Shown: in pieces, positions 44,009-54,969 of the stretch | Position numbering within the stretch: the stretch's first letter is position 1 | How the letters are laid out: each line of letters starts with the position of its first letter | Origin: Aspidapion aeneum | Lineage: Eukaryota > Arthropoda > Insecta > Coleoptera > Brentidae | DNA length: 64,000 nucleotides | NCBI GenBank assembly: GCA_963576565.1 | Contig: OY755042.1 | Coordinates: 10,613,813-10,677,812 of the forward strand | Direction: 5' to 3' | The notes under the pieces: generated by a model | Seen by the model: only the letters and a program-made list of their open reading frames with translations | What the model was told of the DNA's origin: nothing | The model's database searches: none | Translations under genes and position numbers: made by a program

Positions 44009-44959
44009 GTAAGTATTTACTATCTATCTAGCCAACAACCAATTACCTTGCCCTTCACCCCGAACATGCGGGAAATTGAGGTAAAAGCATTAAAATTAAT
44101 ATACATTTCTGTAAAAAAATATAAAACTTTTGACCCGATAATGTAATTAGATAACTTTACACCATCCTAAAAAGTTTTTGATATTTTTGTGTTTTTGGTC
44201 TAAATAAGCGATCTCGACCATTATTTTAACTCGATTGTCGTAATTTCGAAATTTTTGGAGTTTTTCGGAAAAGTGCAAATTATTAAAACAATAATAAAAA
44301 TATAATAAATGGACAAGCTGTGGTTTTATATAGAGAGTATTCTACAACAACAGGTGGTCGACCATGAATTAGATGCTATGAAAGTCAATATAAGCAATAA
44401 TAAACGGTGTTGGATTTTTTCGCCATATAATATAACCATATATATAAATTAACACAGTGTATGGCAAAAGTCTAGAACATGAAATTTAATAGAAAATGGG
44501 CTTATCTTCAAAGATTTAAAAAAAAATTGCTACTCGCGTGCAATAAGTACACTTTAAAAATACGGTCAAGGCTTTTGTTTCCAAGTTATTTAAAAAGCGT
44601 TTTATAGGTTAATACAAATATGTTATAGCATAAATACATGTTCAAAGAATCGAAAAAAGGGGTCCTGGCTTCAAGCATCCCGTGTCAGAATGTATGCCCC
44701 ATATTTATGATCTAACATATTTGGGTTGATATAACGCATGCATACTTCTTACGTGTACATAAAATGATACTAGATAACACGTCCTTTGCCTAAAAACAAA
44801 TACTTGAGCAAACCTCGGCAACGTTCCACCATAGACCTATAATAAGATAGGACTAAGCACGTCGCATGAGCACAATGCTGGCGAAGTGATTCCAGAGTGA
44901 GATGGGGCTACTGAGGGCAAAACAGGGACAAAAACGCATTATGCGAGATGTTACGACGA
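44009..44959 (+). other. start of a long intron (inferred)
   Basis: GTAAGT at 44009 opens an intron whose acceptor is not seen in the window. This stretch is AT-rich. From about 44,800 it includes degraded mariner-type sequence leading into the pseudogene that follows. Confidence 0.5.
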
Positions 44960-45394
44960 AAATTATGAGATGGCGTGAGGGTCAAACAGTTAATCAACAT
45001 TTATATTTGGAAGTATTGATGTAACTAAGGGAACGTCCAAGGAAAAAACGTCCAGATTTGTGGAACAACAACGCGTGGCTGCTCTTCCAGGACAATGCAT
45101 CGGCCCACAATGCCCTATCCATTAAGCAGTTTTTAGCTAATAAGAAGATCCCCGTCGTTACCACCCACCATATTCACCAGACTTGGCCCCTTGCTATTTT
45201 TACCTGTTTCCGGAATTGAAGAAATCGTTAAAAGGAACCCGTTTTAAAATATTAGAACATGTCAAGGAAAAAACGACAAGACTTCTTAACAGCCTCTCTT
45301 CTGATAATTTCCAAAATTGCTTCCAACATTGGAAAAAAATGCATTCAACTCTGCATCGATAGAGAAGGGGACTATATTGATGGGGAACATCATT
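44960..45394 (+). pseudogene. mariner transposase C-terminal relic
   Basis: Degenerate coding sequence in shifting frames. It shows MRWREGQTVNQHLYLEVL, KKRPDLWNNNAWLL, FQDNASAHNALSIKQFLA (the second catalytic Asp of the D,D34D triad) and, shifted, CACCAGACTTGGCCCCTTGC, which once encoded the SPDLAPCD motif with the third Asp. The end matches the usual ...EGDYIxG... C-terminus at about 45363-45391. The N-terminal DNA-binding part is missing or unrecognisable. It lies within the presumed MICALL intron, in the same direction. No terminal repeats are seen. Confidence 0.65.
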
Positions 45395-45831
45395 AAGTTG
45401 TATTAGTATTTAAATAAAGTAGATTTTTACACCAGTCTTATAATTTTATTTTCGGTAAATGGTCTGGTATACTCTAAATAATAAGGAAACATAGAGTTTT
45501 TGTCAAATAAGTTCATTTTACAGTTTCAAAGCCCAGTTTTAAAATTATGCAAATAAGATTATTTTTTTGTTAACATCGCAAGCGGTATATTTCTAATAAA
45601 AATATTTAAAAAATATGTTTATTTTTTATTAAAAACCATTATTTATTCTTTAGTAACAAGTTAAAAAAACACATTTAAATTTTCCATTATTAAGGGTATA
45701 GAAAAAACTCGTAAAAATTTCAACCGGAACGGTCCGGAACCAATTTTTACAAATTCATATACAAAAATGTATGCTTTCTTAAAACAAATAAGAATTTGAG
45801 CTCAGACGAACACTACTACAAAACTTTACAC
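45395..45831. other. AT-rich intronic DNA
   Basis: No feature recognised. Confidence 0.35.
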
Positions 45832-45921
45832 CCGGTTTCCACCTACGACGTTCTCGTGGTTGTGACAGTCATGTGACGCGTGCGCGGGCACGTACGAGAA
45901 AGTCGTGGGTGGGCACCGGGC
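45832..45921. mobile_element. ~90-bp hairpin MITE (Harbinger-like)
   Basis: CCCGGTTTCCACCTACGACG and the reverse complement of the other end, CCCGGTGCCCACCCACGACT, pair through TTCTCGT. TTA is present near both tips (before CACCCGGT and after ACCGGGCT), compatible with a PIF/Harbinger 3-bp duplication. The centre is GC-rich. It abuts the tail of family X copy 2. Confidence 0.5.
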
Positions 45922-46500
45922 TTTAATTATTTTTACCCAACTGCAGCACGGCGAAAGGAAGGGTAATGTTTTTCGCTTGGGATATGTATGTATGTAAATA
46001 TGTATGTATAACAAAAAAGGTGTCGTTGAATTGCTGCTGAACCCGAAGGTGCTATAGGCTATATTTTTTTAAACAGGAATCAACATGGCGGTCGACAGAC
46101 GCCATTTTGTCACATGATGTAGGCTTTACGGCATACAAATTACCTAAATTTTAGACGATTTTAATAAAATCCTTTGATCACCCAATACAAATGTCCTCTA
46201 CTTTGCTGTAATTCCTTTGTAGTCCTCTCTGCTCCCACCTATCTCCCCCCTGGCATTCCCCCCCATCTCCCCTCTTGTCATTCCCCCCACCCTTTTCAAA
46301 AACCATATCCGCATAATTTTATCAAATATAGGGCGATTTTAATAATTCTTTCGCACACGCTTTACAATTTCTTTTCGAGCACCATTTTACTATTTCCCCT
46401 TCCTTCTCTTCCCTCCTCCCAGCCTCCTTTATTAGTAATAGTTGTAGCTATAACTTTCACAAATATAGAGCTTCCCCACCTTTACTCAATGTTTGTAGAA
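45922..46500 (-). repeat. family X copy 2 (inverted) with tail
   Basis: Minus-orientation copy. From right to left it has purine-block units (seen here as CCCCTTCCTTCTCTTCCCTC), GCGATTTCAAA-type sequence, the AGGGAGGACTACAAAG body and the tail GGCGAAAGGAAGGGTAATG at 45951-45970. It is interrupted only by small indels. The pyrimidine-rich 117-codon frame at 46174-46527 is this repeat, not a gene. Confidence 0.6.
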
Positions 46501-46651
46501 ATGCACCTATCTACCCTTTGGGCATAATTCAATATCTGACACAATTGCATGATTTAGTTAATAATTAGGTACCTTGATTTAGTTAAATGAATGGCTGATT
46601 AAGAATGAAACCTAAAAGTTGGAAATATAAATTTGGTTTCATATAAAAACA

Positions 46652-46855
46652 CCAAACTGCTAAATCTACTTGTACCTACTAGTCGCAGTTGGGTACTAAA
46701 TTACTGTATTAAACTGTATATATAATTTCGTAAGAGCGATTTGGGCATCAAAACAAGTTGAAGCATGTCATACGTTGTAGGTATACCTATCAATTTAGTA
46801 CCCAACTGCGACTAGTAGATACAAGTAGATTTAGCAGTTGGGTATTTTTTATTTA
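46652..46855. mobile_element. ~200-bp inverted-repeat MITE
   Basis: AACTGCTAAATCTACTTGTA, CTACTAGTCGCAGTTGGGTA and CTAAATTA at the left recur in reverse complement at the right (46795-46850). The arms are about 50 bp. The duplication is not clear. Confidence 0.6.
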
Positions 46856-47199
46856 ATTTTTTTTTATTTTTAGTTGAAATAATTGAAAAAAGGTATGCAC
46901 ATGCACATTTTTTTTATTCTCCATACTTTTATCTATACCTAAACCAACAATAATTGTTTTGATACGCTAATATTTGATAATTGGAATTTTGTCAAGCTTC
47001 TATCATGTGCGTTAGTAAGAGAAATAAAAAAAAAACAATTTCCATCAAAAATGTTGTCATTAAAAGAAAAGGGAGTGGCATACCATGCATGAACCAATCA
47101 GATGTGTGTATTTGCATTGCCTTGCATGCGTGGACCAATCAGAGCGTGTATTCGAGGGAAAGGAATAAAATTTCCCCGAAAATCAAGAATTGCGACACA
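46856..47199. other. AT-rich DNA with two CCAAT-containing half-repeats
   Basis: ACCAATCAGA occurs at about 47092 and 47133 within a roughly 40-bp imperfect duplication (GCATGMACCAATCAGA). The 111-codon frame at 46981-47316 that spans it has no domain. Confidence 0.35.
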
Positions 47200-47510
47200 C
47201 GAACGATTTTTTTTATTTCAAATAGGTACTTCGGTATTGTCACCATATACATAATATTTCAATACCCACGGTTATTGCCAATGTATGATGCAAACATAAG
47301 TCCTCGCGGTCCTTAAGAAAAAATGTCCTGGTTGGTTCTTTTTAAACTCATAAATGCATATTATTTCCATATAGTACGTATTATTCCAATACCCACGGTA
47401 CCTTCCGATGCATGATGCAAACATATTTGAATTAACAATATCAATGGACATAAGTCTACCCTTTTTGCGGTAAAATGTCCTGATTGGTTATACTTTTACA
47501 CATGCATAAT
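47200..47510. repeat. ~155-bp direct duplication
   Basis: TATTTCAATACCCACGGTTA, TGTATGATGCAAACATA and AAATGTCCTGGTTGGTT recur as TATTCCAATACCCACGGTAC, TGCATGATGCAAACATA and AAATGTCCTGATTGGTT in the same order about 150 bp later. Non-coding. Confidence 0.5.
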
Positions 47511-48774
47511 ATTTTACTCATGTATTCGTCACGTCGTGCGTATCGATCCGCGCTCAAGGCACCCTCAGGATTCATTTCTGCATACGCCACTGCCTCATAG
47601 ACCGTGTTTCGCTTGCAAATGAGTAGTTTCAAATGTAATTAGTTTACACAATAAGCTAAATACCTATTCATATTTTTGGTGGTGATTTAGATAAGAAAAA
47701 TCCATTAGACTTATAGGACACTGTATAGAAAATAAATATATGTAAACGACACCTATAAAATTATTCTCGACATAATGTTATAAAAGGTAATAAAACTGAT
47801 GGAAGTTTATAGTTTGTATTGTGCATTGGTGCAGCAACAAGTCAGGATATGCAGGGCAAGGTAGACCACCAGATAAAAATCCCAATAAAGTTTTTTTTTT
47901 CCTTCATTCAATTTATTTGCGTCCTCGTGACAAGAAAATGGCAAAGGTGAAGGCACATTTAAAAATACTAAAATTGTATGAGAATCTGATGCTGCACCAA
48001 CTATGAAAATACCATTCAATTTAAGAGCCTATACTACTTATTAAAAAAATAAATTACAAAAGATACAATTTTCGTTAAATGGGAAAAAAGTTGCGTTATT
48101 CGAAGCCCAGTCAGATGCTGTATCAAAATAAAAAATATCTATAGGGCTTCTCAAAATAAGAACAGAATAGAAACTAAAATATCTTGTAACAAATTTTATA
48201 AATTTTGTTAATTTTGTATTAGAAGTTACGGCCAATTAAATGAATTTTTTCTAGCCCTTCTAGTTTTTTTTTGTAATAATAGCCAACTTTGTTATTTCTT
48301 ATAGTCGCCATATTGGGTTTATACGACATCCAATAGAGCATAAAAAAACTTTTTAACCATGTATAACAATTGGATCATGGAAAATATGAATTTATTATAA
48401 ACAGTTTTTTGCTTAGTTGCCTATGACACAAATGTTGTAATCGTAGTTGTTGTCATACCTACATACATAAACATCTGACAAAATTTTGCCAATGATTATC
48501 GCTATCTTTCTCTGAACAATGGCGTGCCATAATTTTTTAATTCATCATTATTCGGTTTTAATTTTATATTTTACTCCTCCTAAACCTTTTCTTACTGGAA
48601 AACTCCATGCCTTATTTTTCTTAAAAAGAAATAGTTTTTCATACTTATTATATTATATAGGTACCTACCTATTTAATTAGATAGGTGCGAACGAATCTAG
48701 AAACCTAAAAAAATAACAATTGACTTGACTTACGTGGGTATAGAATGTGTATGAAACGTGCCTAGTCATCCTGA
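47511..48774. other. unassigned AT-rich DNA
   Basis: Overlapping frames on both strands near 47807-48019 carry no motif, and no repeat copy is recognised. Confidence 0.4.
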
Positions 48775-48905
48775 GCCCAGCAATGACAATAGAAGCCGAA
48801 TAAAAGGGTGTGACTTGTGAACGGGCTGGATTCAAGTTGAGCCAGCGGTAACAATAGAAACCCAATAAAAGAGTGTGAATTATGAACGGGCTGGAGTCGA
48901 TTTCG
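48775..48905. repeat. two tandem ~66-bp units
   Basis: GAGCCCAGCAATGACAATAG, CGAATAAAAGGGTGTGACTT and GAACGGGCTGGA are followed directly by GAGCCAGCGGTAACAATAG, CAATAAAAGAGTGTGAATTA and GAACGGGCTGGA. Confidence 0.6.
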
Positions 48906-49334
48906 TTAAACGTACCACACGAGTACCGTTTTTGCTTGTAATATAAAAATTTTGTTCATGGTAAATTTGCTAAATGAAGACCGCCCAGTAAGACCAAAAG
49001 ACCAAAGTGCTGTAAACAGAGGGATATAGATTGAGTTGAGCCATCTCTTTTATTCTGGCCGGACAGTACCTGTACTGGGTGTGAATAATATGGGGTGGTT
49101 TTTAAATATTATAAATTTAATCAAAATATGAACATTTACTTTAATTTTTTTCAACGCTTTGTCATCGGTTTTTAGTTGATCTTGTATTAAGTTTAATCAG
49201 AAATAATATTTTAGTTGTTAACTTTAGTCTCCTAAACCAAAGATAAATTTTTAGAAATTTTCTTATTTTTTGGCCAAAGGTAAAAAGAGTAAGATTAAAA
49301 AATAAAGGTCTTTACAAATAAATCAGCTTGTTAT
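48906..49334. other. unassigned DNA
   Basis: No feature recognised. Confidence 0.35.
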
Positions 49335-49690
49335 ACACAGTTGAAAAGCTCTTTTATGCTCGATTGAATGGCGTATAAATCCAATATGGCTGCCACCAGT
49401 CACAACAAATTTGGCTATGGTTACAAAAAAATTAAATTGCCCAGAAAAAATTCATTTACGTTATTCGATTAGTCGCTTAAGCAAAACTACCAAATTTTAT
49501 AAAATTTAAAGATGGCGAAAGTTTTTCGAAAAACAAAACTTTTACTAATGCTCGGTATTTTGAAAACCCCTGTAGATATTTTTATTTTCGATACAGCATC
49601 TCATTGGGCTTGGAATAGCGCAAATTTTTAACCAAAATTGTATCTCTTGTCGTTTCCGTGGTTAGTTTTATCTGGGACACCCTGTATAGC
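49335..49690. repeat. dispersed repeat R copy 2
   Basis: Same-orientation counterpart of 20560-20905, ending ATCTGGGACACCCTGTATAG. It has a short extra segment near 49630-49660. Confidence 0.6.
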
Positions 49691-49768
49691 TTCGAAAATC
49701 ATCATTCATCATTTAATGGAGACTAAGTATGCGTAATATTCTTGTTATGAGTGTTCACAAAACTATAT

Positions 49769-50197
49769 CATGGGCGAAGTTAGGGGGGTGGCTTGGGGGT
49801 GCTATGCCCCCCAAAAACTCAGTTAGCCCCCCCAAAAATAATTTGAAAGATCGTCCATGGGTCAAGAGCGATTCAGTTTTTTAGCTCTTGCAAATATTGA
49901 AAATGGCATAACCAAATCCCTGATGCTAGATGCTGTTCTGGAAGACTTTATTAAAACAGGAAGAAGGAAGCTGCTTCTTCAATAAAATTGTACTATTATG
50001 CTTCCTTTTATTTTAACTTTGGTCTCAGGGTTGATTTGTATGATATATGTTTATCTTGCACCGAGTCTTACACTATAAAGTATTCCTATCTTGACCCAAT
50101 ACCTTACAATACGAAACATTTTTCGCTATGGGGTATTACGAGACGAGGGGCTTTAACCCCCCCCCCCCTTAGATCTGATGACCTAACTTCGCACATG
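49769..50197 (+). mobile_element. 429-bp hAT derivative
   Basis: Ends CATGGGCGAAGTTAGG and, in reverse complement, CATGTGCGAAGTTAGG. Perfect 8-bp duplication AACTATAT at 49761-49768 and 50198-50205. Long C and G runs lie just inside the ends (12 C at 50157-50168). The interior keeps the last codons of a transposase. Confidence 0.82.
49860..49985 (+). pseudogene. hAT transposase C-terminal tail
   Basis: An open stretch of 41 codons before a TAA at 49983-49985 reads QERFSFLALANIENGI, then LDAVLEDFIKTGRRKLLLQ. The RLS-x-LAL-x-NIE pattern followed by a short helix ending in basic residues is the C-terminus of ZMYM1-type hAT transposases, just after the dimerisation domain. Everything upstream is deleted. 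It belongs to the 8-bp-flanked element around it. Confidence 0.62.
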
Positions 50198-50205
50198 AAC
50201 TATAT

Positions 50206-50689
50206 GTTTTCAGTTTTTTAAGAATTGATACTCAAGATAAATAAGATGATCAAGAGGGATGGTGGTTTCAGTTTTCTTTTTCGTATCTTTTAAAAAAACC
50301 ATTTTAGGTAGATATAGTTTAAATATTACAATTTTTAAGTAGTAAGCGAGGCTAATTTTATGCTAAAATCTTCAAACGAAAGTCGACATTCTACTAATTA
50401 CAAACTGCTCAAATAAATTGGCAGTAAATCAAATGCAAAATGACAACCGCTTATTTGCTCAGTAGCAAGAAGAAGAAGCTACAACGAAACTACTTAATTT
50501 GGAATAATACTTAATTAAAAATTGAAATTACTTTTTATAAATGAAATTTTGCAGAAAAAAAAGGCAAACCGAAAGATTTCTATACCTAACAATGTTTTTT
50601 AAAGAATAAATCCTCAGATTTTTTCTAATGTGGTAAGTTATTTATTTATTTACTTATATTATTTTATACTTTAACAAATTGATCATAAC
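50206..50689. other. unassigned DNA
   Basis: No feature recognised. Confidence 0.35.
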
Positions 50690-51511
50690 AAAAACATTTC
50701 ATGATAAAAAAAGCCAAGTACGCGAAAATAGTATTCCATAACAAAAATTGAGGTAAAAGTAAAGCCAAGTTCTCCAATACAAATTTCAAAATGAAAGGTT
50801 CTTACTAGTTTGCCAAACTTCTTTATGTTCAATTTAGCACTGTGCCTAAGAGGCTTTTTAAAGGATTTGAATAATATTTAAGTTTTAAAGTAGGTAGCAA
50901 AATATGCGGAATATTGTTCAAAACTTTTGCAATGCCTTATTAAGAATTTTGAGGTTTTTTAAATTTGTTCCTATAGTTTTATCATAGTTCCTACCAGTCT
51001 TCCAAAGCTCAGCTCTCTATTGTTTCTGGAAGTGGGCAATGTTACTTTTACATAACATTACATTTATAACAGGAGAGGCAAGTTAATTAAAATTTTGGGG
51101 TTTCTTAATGTTTGTCTATAGTTTTATCATAATTCCTATCTACATTCCAAAGCTCAGCTCTTTAGCGTTTCTGGAAGTAGGGGAAGGGAGTAAATTAGAA
51201 TTTTTTAATTTTTGTCATAGTTTCAGTTTTTCAGTCTGCCAAATTTCAGCTGTGTAGCATTTCTGGAAGTACAGTAGAATTTTGATGATCTATACATGCG
51301 TATGTAGTGGTGAGTGAGTGACTGGCAATTTTGTCGTTTTTTGAAATTAACTACTTTAATACTTTATGGAAGTCCATGAAACTTGAAGGGGTTGTTAAGT
51401 CTATGAAGATCTACGACTGTTTAAAGTTTGAGTTTCGTAGATCATTCCGAAGTAGAGTTTTAGATAGGTCAAATATGGGCTGAAACGTTTCAAGAAAAGA
51501 TGGTACAGCAG

Positions 51512-52192
51512 TAGGGTATCCAAGTCCCGGGACCAAATATGTTTTCGGGACTTCGGGACCAAATGTCAGGTCCCTGGACTAGTCCCGGGGCTGGTCTCGA
51601 AACTAAAATAAAAGTAATTAATTTAACACAGAACAGAACACAGGTTTATTGATATTGGTAAATGGTTAACATAAAAACAAATTGACAAACGTAGCTAATA
51701 AAAAGGTAAGTATAGGGAAACATTACTTTTGTCCAAGGTGAGATTTAAGTGCCACGAGTGCATTTAAGGACTCATCATTTAATAAAGCTCTCTCCGATTG
51801 GACGCTGGTAGGTGGTATAGTCAGTAAATGCTCGTAGCATAGCTGCAAATATTGTCTTCGACAACCGCCATCCTCAAAAAGGACTATTTCTCGTTTTATT
51901 ATTTTTGAAAATCGATCTGGTTTTGCACTTGATGACGTTTGTATGATTGCTCTTGTACTTGTTGAGGCAGTAGCAAATATTGCATTTTCAATAAGTCCGA
52001 CTAACTTTTTTGCGATCCTTTCGCGTTCATGCAATCGACGCTGCGTCACGCTTATTATGCATGTGTCTGCTATAATTTAGCGGTTTCGGGACCAAGTTGA
52101 GGTCCCGGGACCTTCACTGAGTCTCGGGACCACTTTTTTTAGGAAAAATCCCGGGACCGTCCCGGGACCAAGTCCCGGTACTGGATACCCTA
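51512..52192 (-). mobile_element. 681-bp hAT derivative
   Basis: Ends TAGGGTATCCAAGTCCCGGG and, in reverse complement, TAGGGTATCCAGTACCGGGA; CCCGGGACC words recur inside both ends. Perfect 8-bp duplication TACAGCAG at 51504-51511 and 52193-52200. It carries a remnant of the transposase C-terminus on the minus strand. Confidence 0.88.
51723..52049 (-). pseudogene. hAT transposase C-terminal dimerisation fragment
   Basis: The 108-codon frame contains YLQLCYEHLLTIPPTSVQSE followed by RA (residues 67-88), the conserved start of the hAT C-terminal dimerisation region. It ends LNDESLNALVALKSHL. The segment usually lying between these (beginning FSAAG and running to the LRSR motif) is missing in frame, so Ala88 joins directly to Leu. 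The DDE core is absent. The start codon shown is only the first ATG in the frame. This is a deletion derivative that could be mobilised only in trans. Confidence 0.75.
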
Positions 52193-52255
52193 TACAGCAG
52201 TTTACGCGAACTTGGCGGGGTACTGCCGTACCCTCAGATACTTATTTTATTTATA

Positions 52256-52976
52256 TTGCTTATTTTTATTATTTTATACTCTAATAAATTTGATAAATCT
52301 GTTATTCAACTAAACTTATTGTTGGTTTTGGCTTGCACACCATTTCTTGGGTCGAAAGCCTCTGATGTCTGACTCTACGTGCCTTCCGACAGCAGCTATT
52401 CTAAAGTTATAATATGCCTCGTCTCTTTTCTGGTCAATTGCCTGTCGTGGTTAATTAAGCAGATAATCAAGAAATCGACATTTCAAAATGCTGTTACGAA
52501 TCGATTTAGATAAATAATTTATGAAGGATTCATTGAACAACATTTTTTCTCTCCTAGCCCGCGAAGCAATAGCTAGGGAAAAAAAGTTTTCATATTTGCG
52601 AGGACATACTCAAAAGACCAAAAGAAAAAATATGTTTGACTATGTCCTCGCAATATCCCTTTCAATTTTTTTTATAATTCTGAGCTTAAGGTATTTACTG
52701 AGACTGATTATGTAATATGTCTTCTTCGTCAACCCTCTTGACTTACCAGCAATGATAAATCTTTGTTTCAGAAGTAAAGACACTTATTTGCAAGGAAAAA
52801 TTAAATTTTTATTTTTAACAATTTATTACATAACCTCAGCTACTTAAACGCTTTTTTTTTCAGAGTTGGCAGCACTACATAAAACACTTATAAAAACCTT
52901 TAATAAGTGCTTTCAGGAAAGGAGGAATTGGATCTCTATTTCTACATACCTAGTATAAAAGTTTTTAATTTGTTTT
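52256..52976. other. unassigned DNA with a short inverted repeat
   Basis: TTTGCGAGGACATA and TATGTCCTCGCAA (near 52596 and 52640) form a hairpin. The 64-codon frame at 52521-52715 has no domain apart from a hydrophobic C-terminus and is probably chance. Confidence 0.35.
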
Positions 52977-53458
52977 TTTTTACGACTGTCTTGTAAAAGG
53001 GGGTTTTGCGCACGGAGAACACGATCTGAAAATGACATTTTGTGCACGCTGTGTGCAAAACGTTTTGCACACGCTTATGTCATTTTTGCGCACGCCTATG
53101 TCATTTCTGCATACGGGTCTCCCGTCATTGTGATTTTTGTTGTTGTCACCCATCAATATAAGTTGGCTTAGTTCCGTAGCAACCGTCACTGCTCGTATGT
53201 TTTGTTGATTAGATACGTCAAAAAATTGTTGAATTTTTAAGTTTTGTTGTAAAAATGTCGGAAATAAAAACAAGTTAAATTAAAATTCGATTTTTTTTTC
53301 TTTATTAGCAGTCGTATAAAAAATATTGTAAAAAACTCGTTTGAAAACGACTCTTTGCACACTCCCTCGACTTGTAGACCTCGCCTTCGGCTCGGTCTAC
53401 CAAACTGTCTCGATCGTGTGCAAAGAGTCGTTTTCAAACCTTGTTGTTTAAATAACTA
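52977..53458 (-). mobile_element. family P copy 4 with 12-bp flanking duplication
   Basis: Minus-orientation complete copy: double hairpin present, 22-bp palindrome at 53051-53072, A-rich end (seen as a T run at 52973-52980). The flanks share TTAATTTGTTTT at 52965-52976 and 53459-53470, a direct repeat of 12 bp. With the A-run next to one copy, this looks like a retroposition-type duplication, although the flank is AT-rich and the other three copies show no clear duplication. Confidence 0.65.
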
Positions 53459-53470
53459 TTAATTTGTTTT

Positions 53471-53960
53471 ATATAATTAGATATATAATATTAATAATAG
53501 TTCTATTCTTATTTAATCTCCCAGTGCGTTAATCTATTCTTATGTTGCTACTCAACAACACATTGTTTTATAACAAGCCATAACCTAAATCAACAGTCTC
53601 GATCTATTGTAATTTGAGATGACATGTTATAGAAAGTAAAACAAAACATGTACACACTTAATATAATACACCATCTCAGTATACAGGGTGTTTAAAAATG
53701 TAGGTACCATCTTATTATAGGGGGTCCTGATTTAATGCGAAATTTATACTTTATTCGCGTTGAAACAGAAAAAAAATTGGCCCAAGTAATTCGTTTCGAA
53801 GTATTACAGACCTGCTCTTGCGATACATAATCCATTATGTAAGGGCGCAAATTTTTTATTTCCAATTTTTAGGTTTAATTCTTATTCAGCCTTATAAAAA
53901 GCCCTATGCATTTACCATTCATTTAGCGTTACCCGGAAAGTACTTGATGATTTCCTACGG
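53471..53960. other. AT-rich DNA with an isolated TACAGGGTG end
   Basis: TACAGGGTG at 53682 followed by TTTAAAAATGTAGGTACC marks one end of a TA-type element. No partner or gene is found. Confidence 0.35.
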
Positions 53961-54324
53961 ACGCGAACAGTGTTACCTTCCATTGAGTGAAGGTAGGGGA
54001 GAAGAGAGGGAGGAGGGAAGTAGTAAAATGGTGTTGAAAAAATCTTAAAGCGTTTGCAAAAAGAATTTTTGAAATCGCCCTATATTTGATAAAATTATGC
54101 AAATATGTTTGTTTTAGAGAGTAGGAAGGACTACAAATTAATTACAGCAAATTAGAGGACATTTGCAATGGGTTATCAAGCCATATTGACTCCTGTTTAA
54201 AAAAATATAGCCTATAGCACCTTCGGGATCAGTAGCAATTCAACTACACCTTCTTCGTCAAAATCGGTTCAGCCGTTTAGCCTCTAGCGCGACACAAACA
54301 TAAATATTCATGTATACTTATTTA

Positions 54325-54969
54325 CAGTGAAACCTCTATTTAGCGGACACTCCCTTTAGGCGGACAAATTTGTTGGAACCAAACTTTTCCCTATTTCTTT
54401 ACATGTAAAATTTACTTCTACACTATAATAACCGGACGCGGACAATTATTTTTGGTTAAAAAAATCTGAAACCTCCCTTAACCGGACAACGGGACGGAAC
54501 GCTGCACGACTTGGGCATAAATATTATGTAGTATGTTGGCAACAACGCACTCTGCATCCGGGGAATTACCTCTTTTTGTGTTAATGCGGAGACTAAATAC
54601 TCTGTCGTATTTACAACATATTTGATCGGCGGGACTGCTGTGTTTCATTTTTATTGTTTAGTTTGGTAGTAATAGATCTTTTTGAAATGGCGCCTAGTAA
54701 AAAACTTCTTGGTTTTCGTGAAAAAATGGAAGTTGTTACCGTTTCGAAGAAAGAACATTTATCAGCGCGAAAGATCACTGAAAAATTTAATATCGGAAGA
54801 ACTCAAGCAGCGGAACTTGTTAATAAATATCTTTGATTATAAAACTAAGATCTTGTAAACATTGTAAATATATATTAAAATTTCGCCGTTCCCTCTCATA
54901 AGCGGACACCTCCAATAAGCGGACAAAATTGACGGAACCGTGAGTGTCCGCTTATAGGAGGTTTCACTG
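54325..54969 (+). mobile_element. 645-bp pogo/Tigger-like element
   Basis: Ends CAGTGAAACCTCTATTTAGC and, in reverse complement, CAGTGAAACCTCCTATAAGC. Sub-terminal GCGGACA words recur within both ends. TA flanks both sides (54323-54324 and 54970-54971). It is nested in family X and encodes only the N-terminus of a pogo-type transposase. Confidence 0.85.
54687..54836 (+). CDS. pogo-type transposase N-terminus (Psq/CENP-B HTH), truncated
   Basis: From the Met at 54687 the frame reads MAPSKKLLGFREKMEVV, then SARKITEKFNIGRTQAAELV, and stops after 49 codons. This matches the first helix-turn-helix of the pogo/Tigger/CENP-B family, which binds the element's terminal repeats. An upstream ATG at 54654 adds 11 residues; the later Met is preferred because family proteins usually begin shortly before the basic region. 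The second helix-turn-helix and the DDE catalytic domain are deleted. The peptide is short but uninterrupted; whether it is made is unknown. Confidence 0.7.
   Translation: MAPSKKLLGFREKMEVVTVSKKEHLSARKITEKFNIGRTQAAELVNKYL

Larger units (their letters stand above)
50690..52255. repeat. family Y copy C, interrupted by a hAT element
   Basis: Begins AAGCCAAGTACGCGAAAATA, then two minisatellite units near 51009 and 51150, and the right part with GATGGTACAGCAG. The hAT element follows, and the repeat resumes with TACAGCAGTTTACGCG and GTACTGCCGTACCCTCAG. Copy B shows the same junction without the insert. Confidence 0.68.

Noticed and set aside
46174..46527. 117-codon Pro/Ser/Leu-rich frame
   Set aside because: It is the pyrimidine strand of family X copy 2; the same sequence occurs inverted at 29 kb and 54 kb.
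46981..47316. 111-codon frame with several Cys and basic residues
   Set aside because: It spans a local duplication, has no recognisable motif, and breaks into the next duplication unit.
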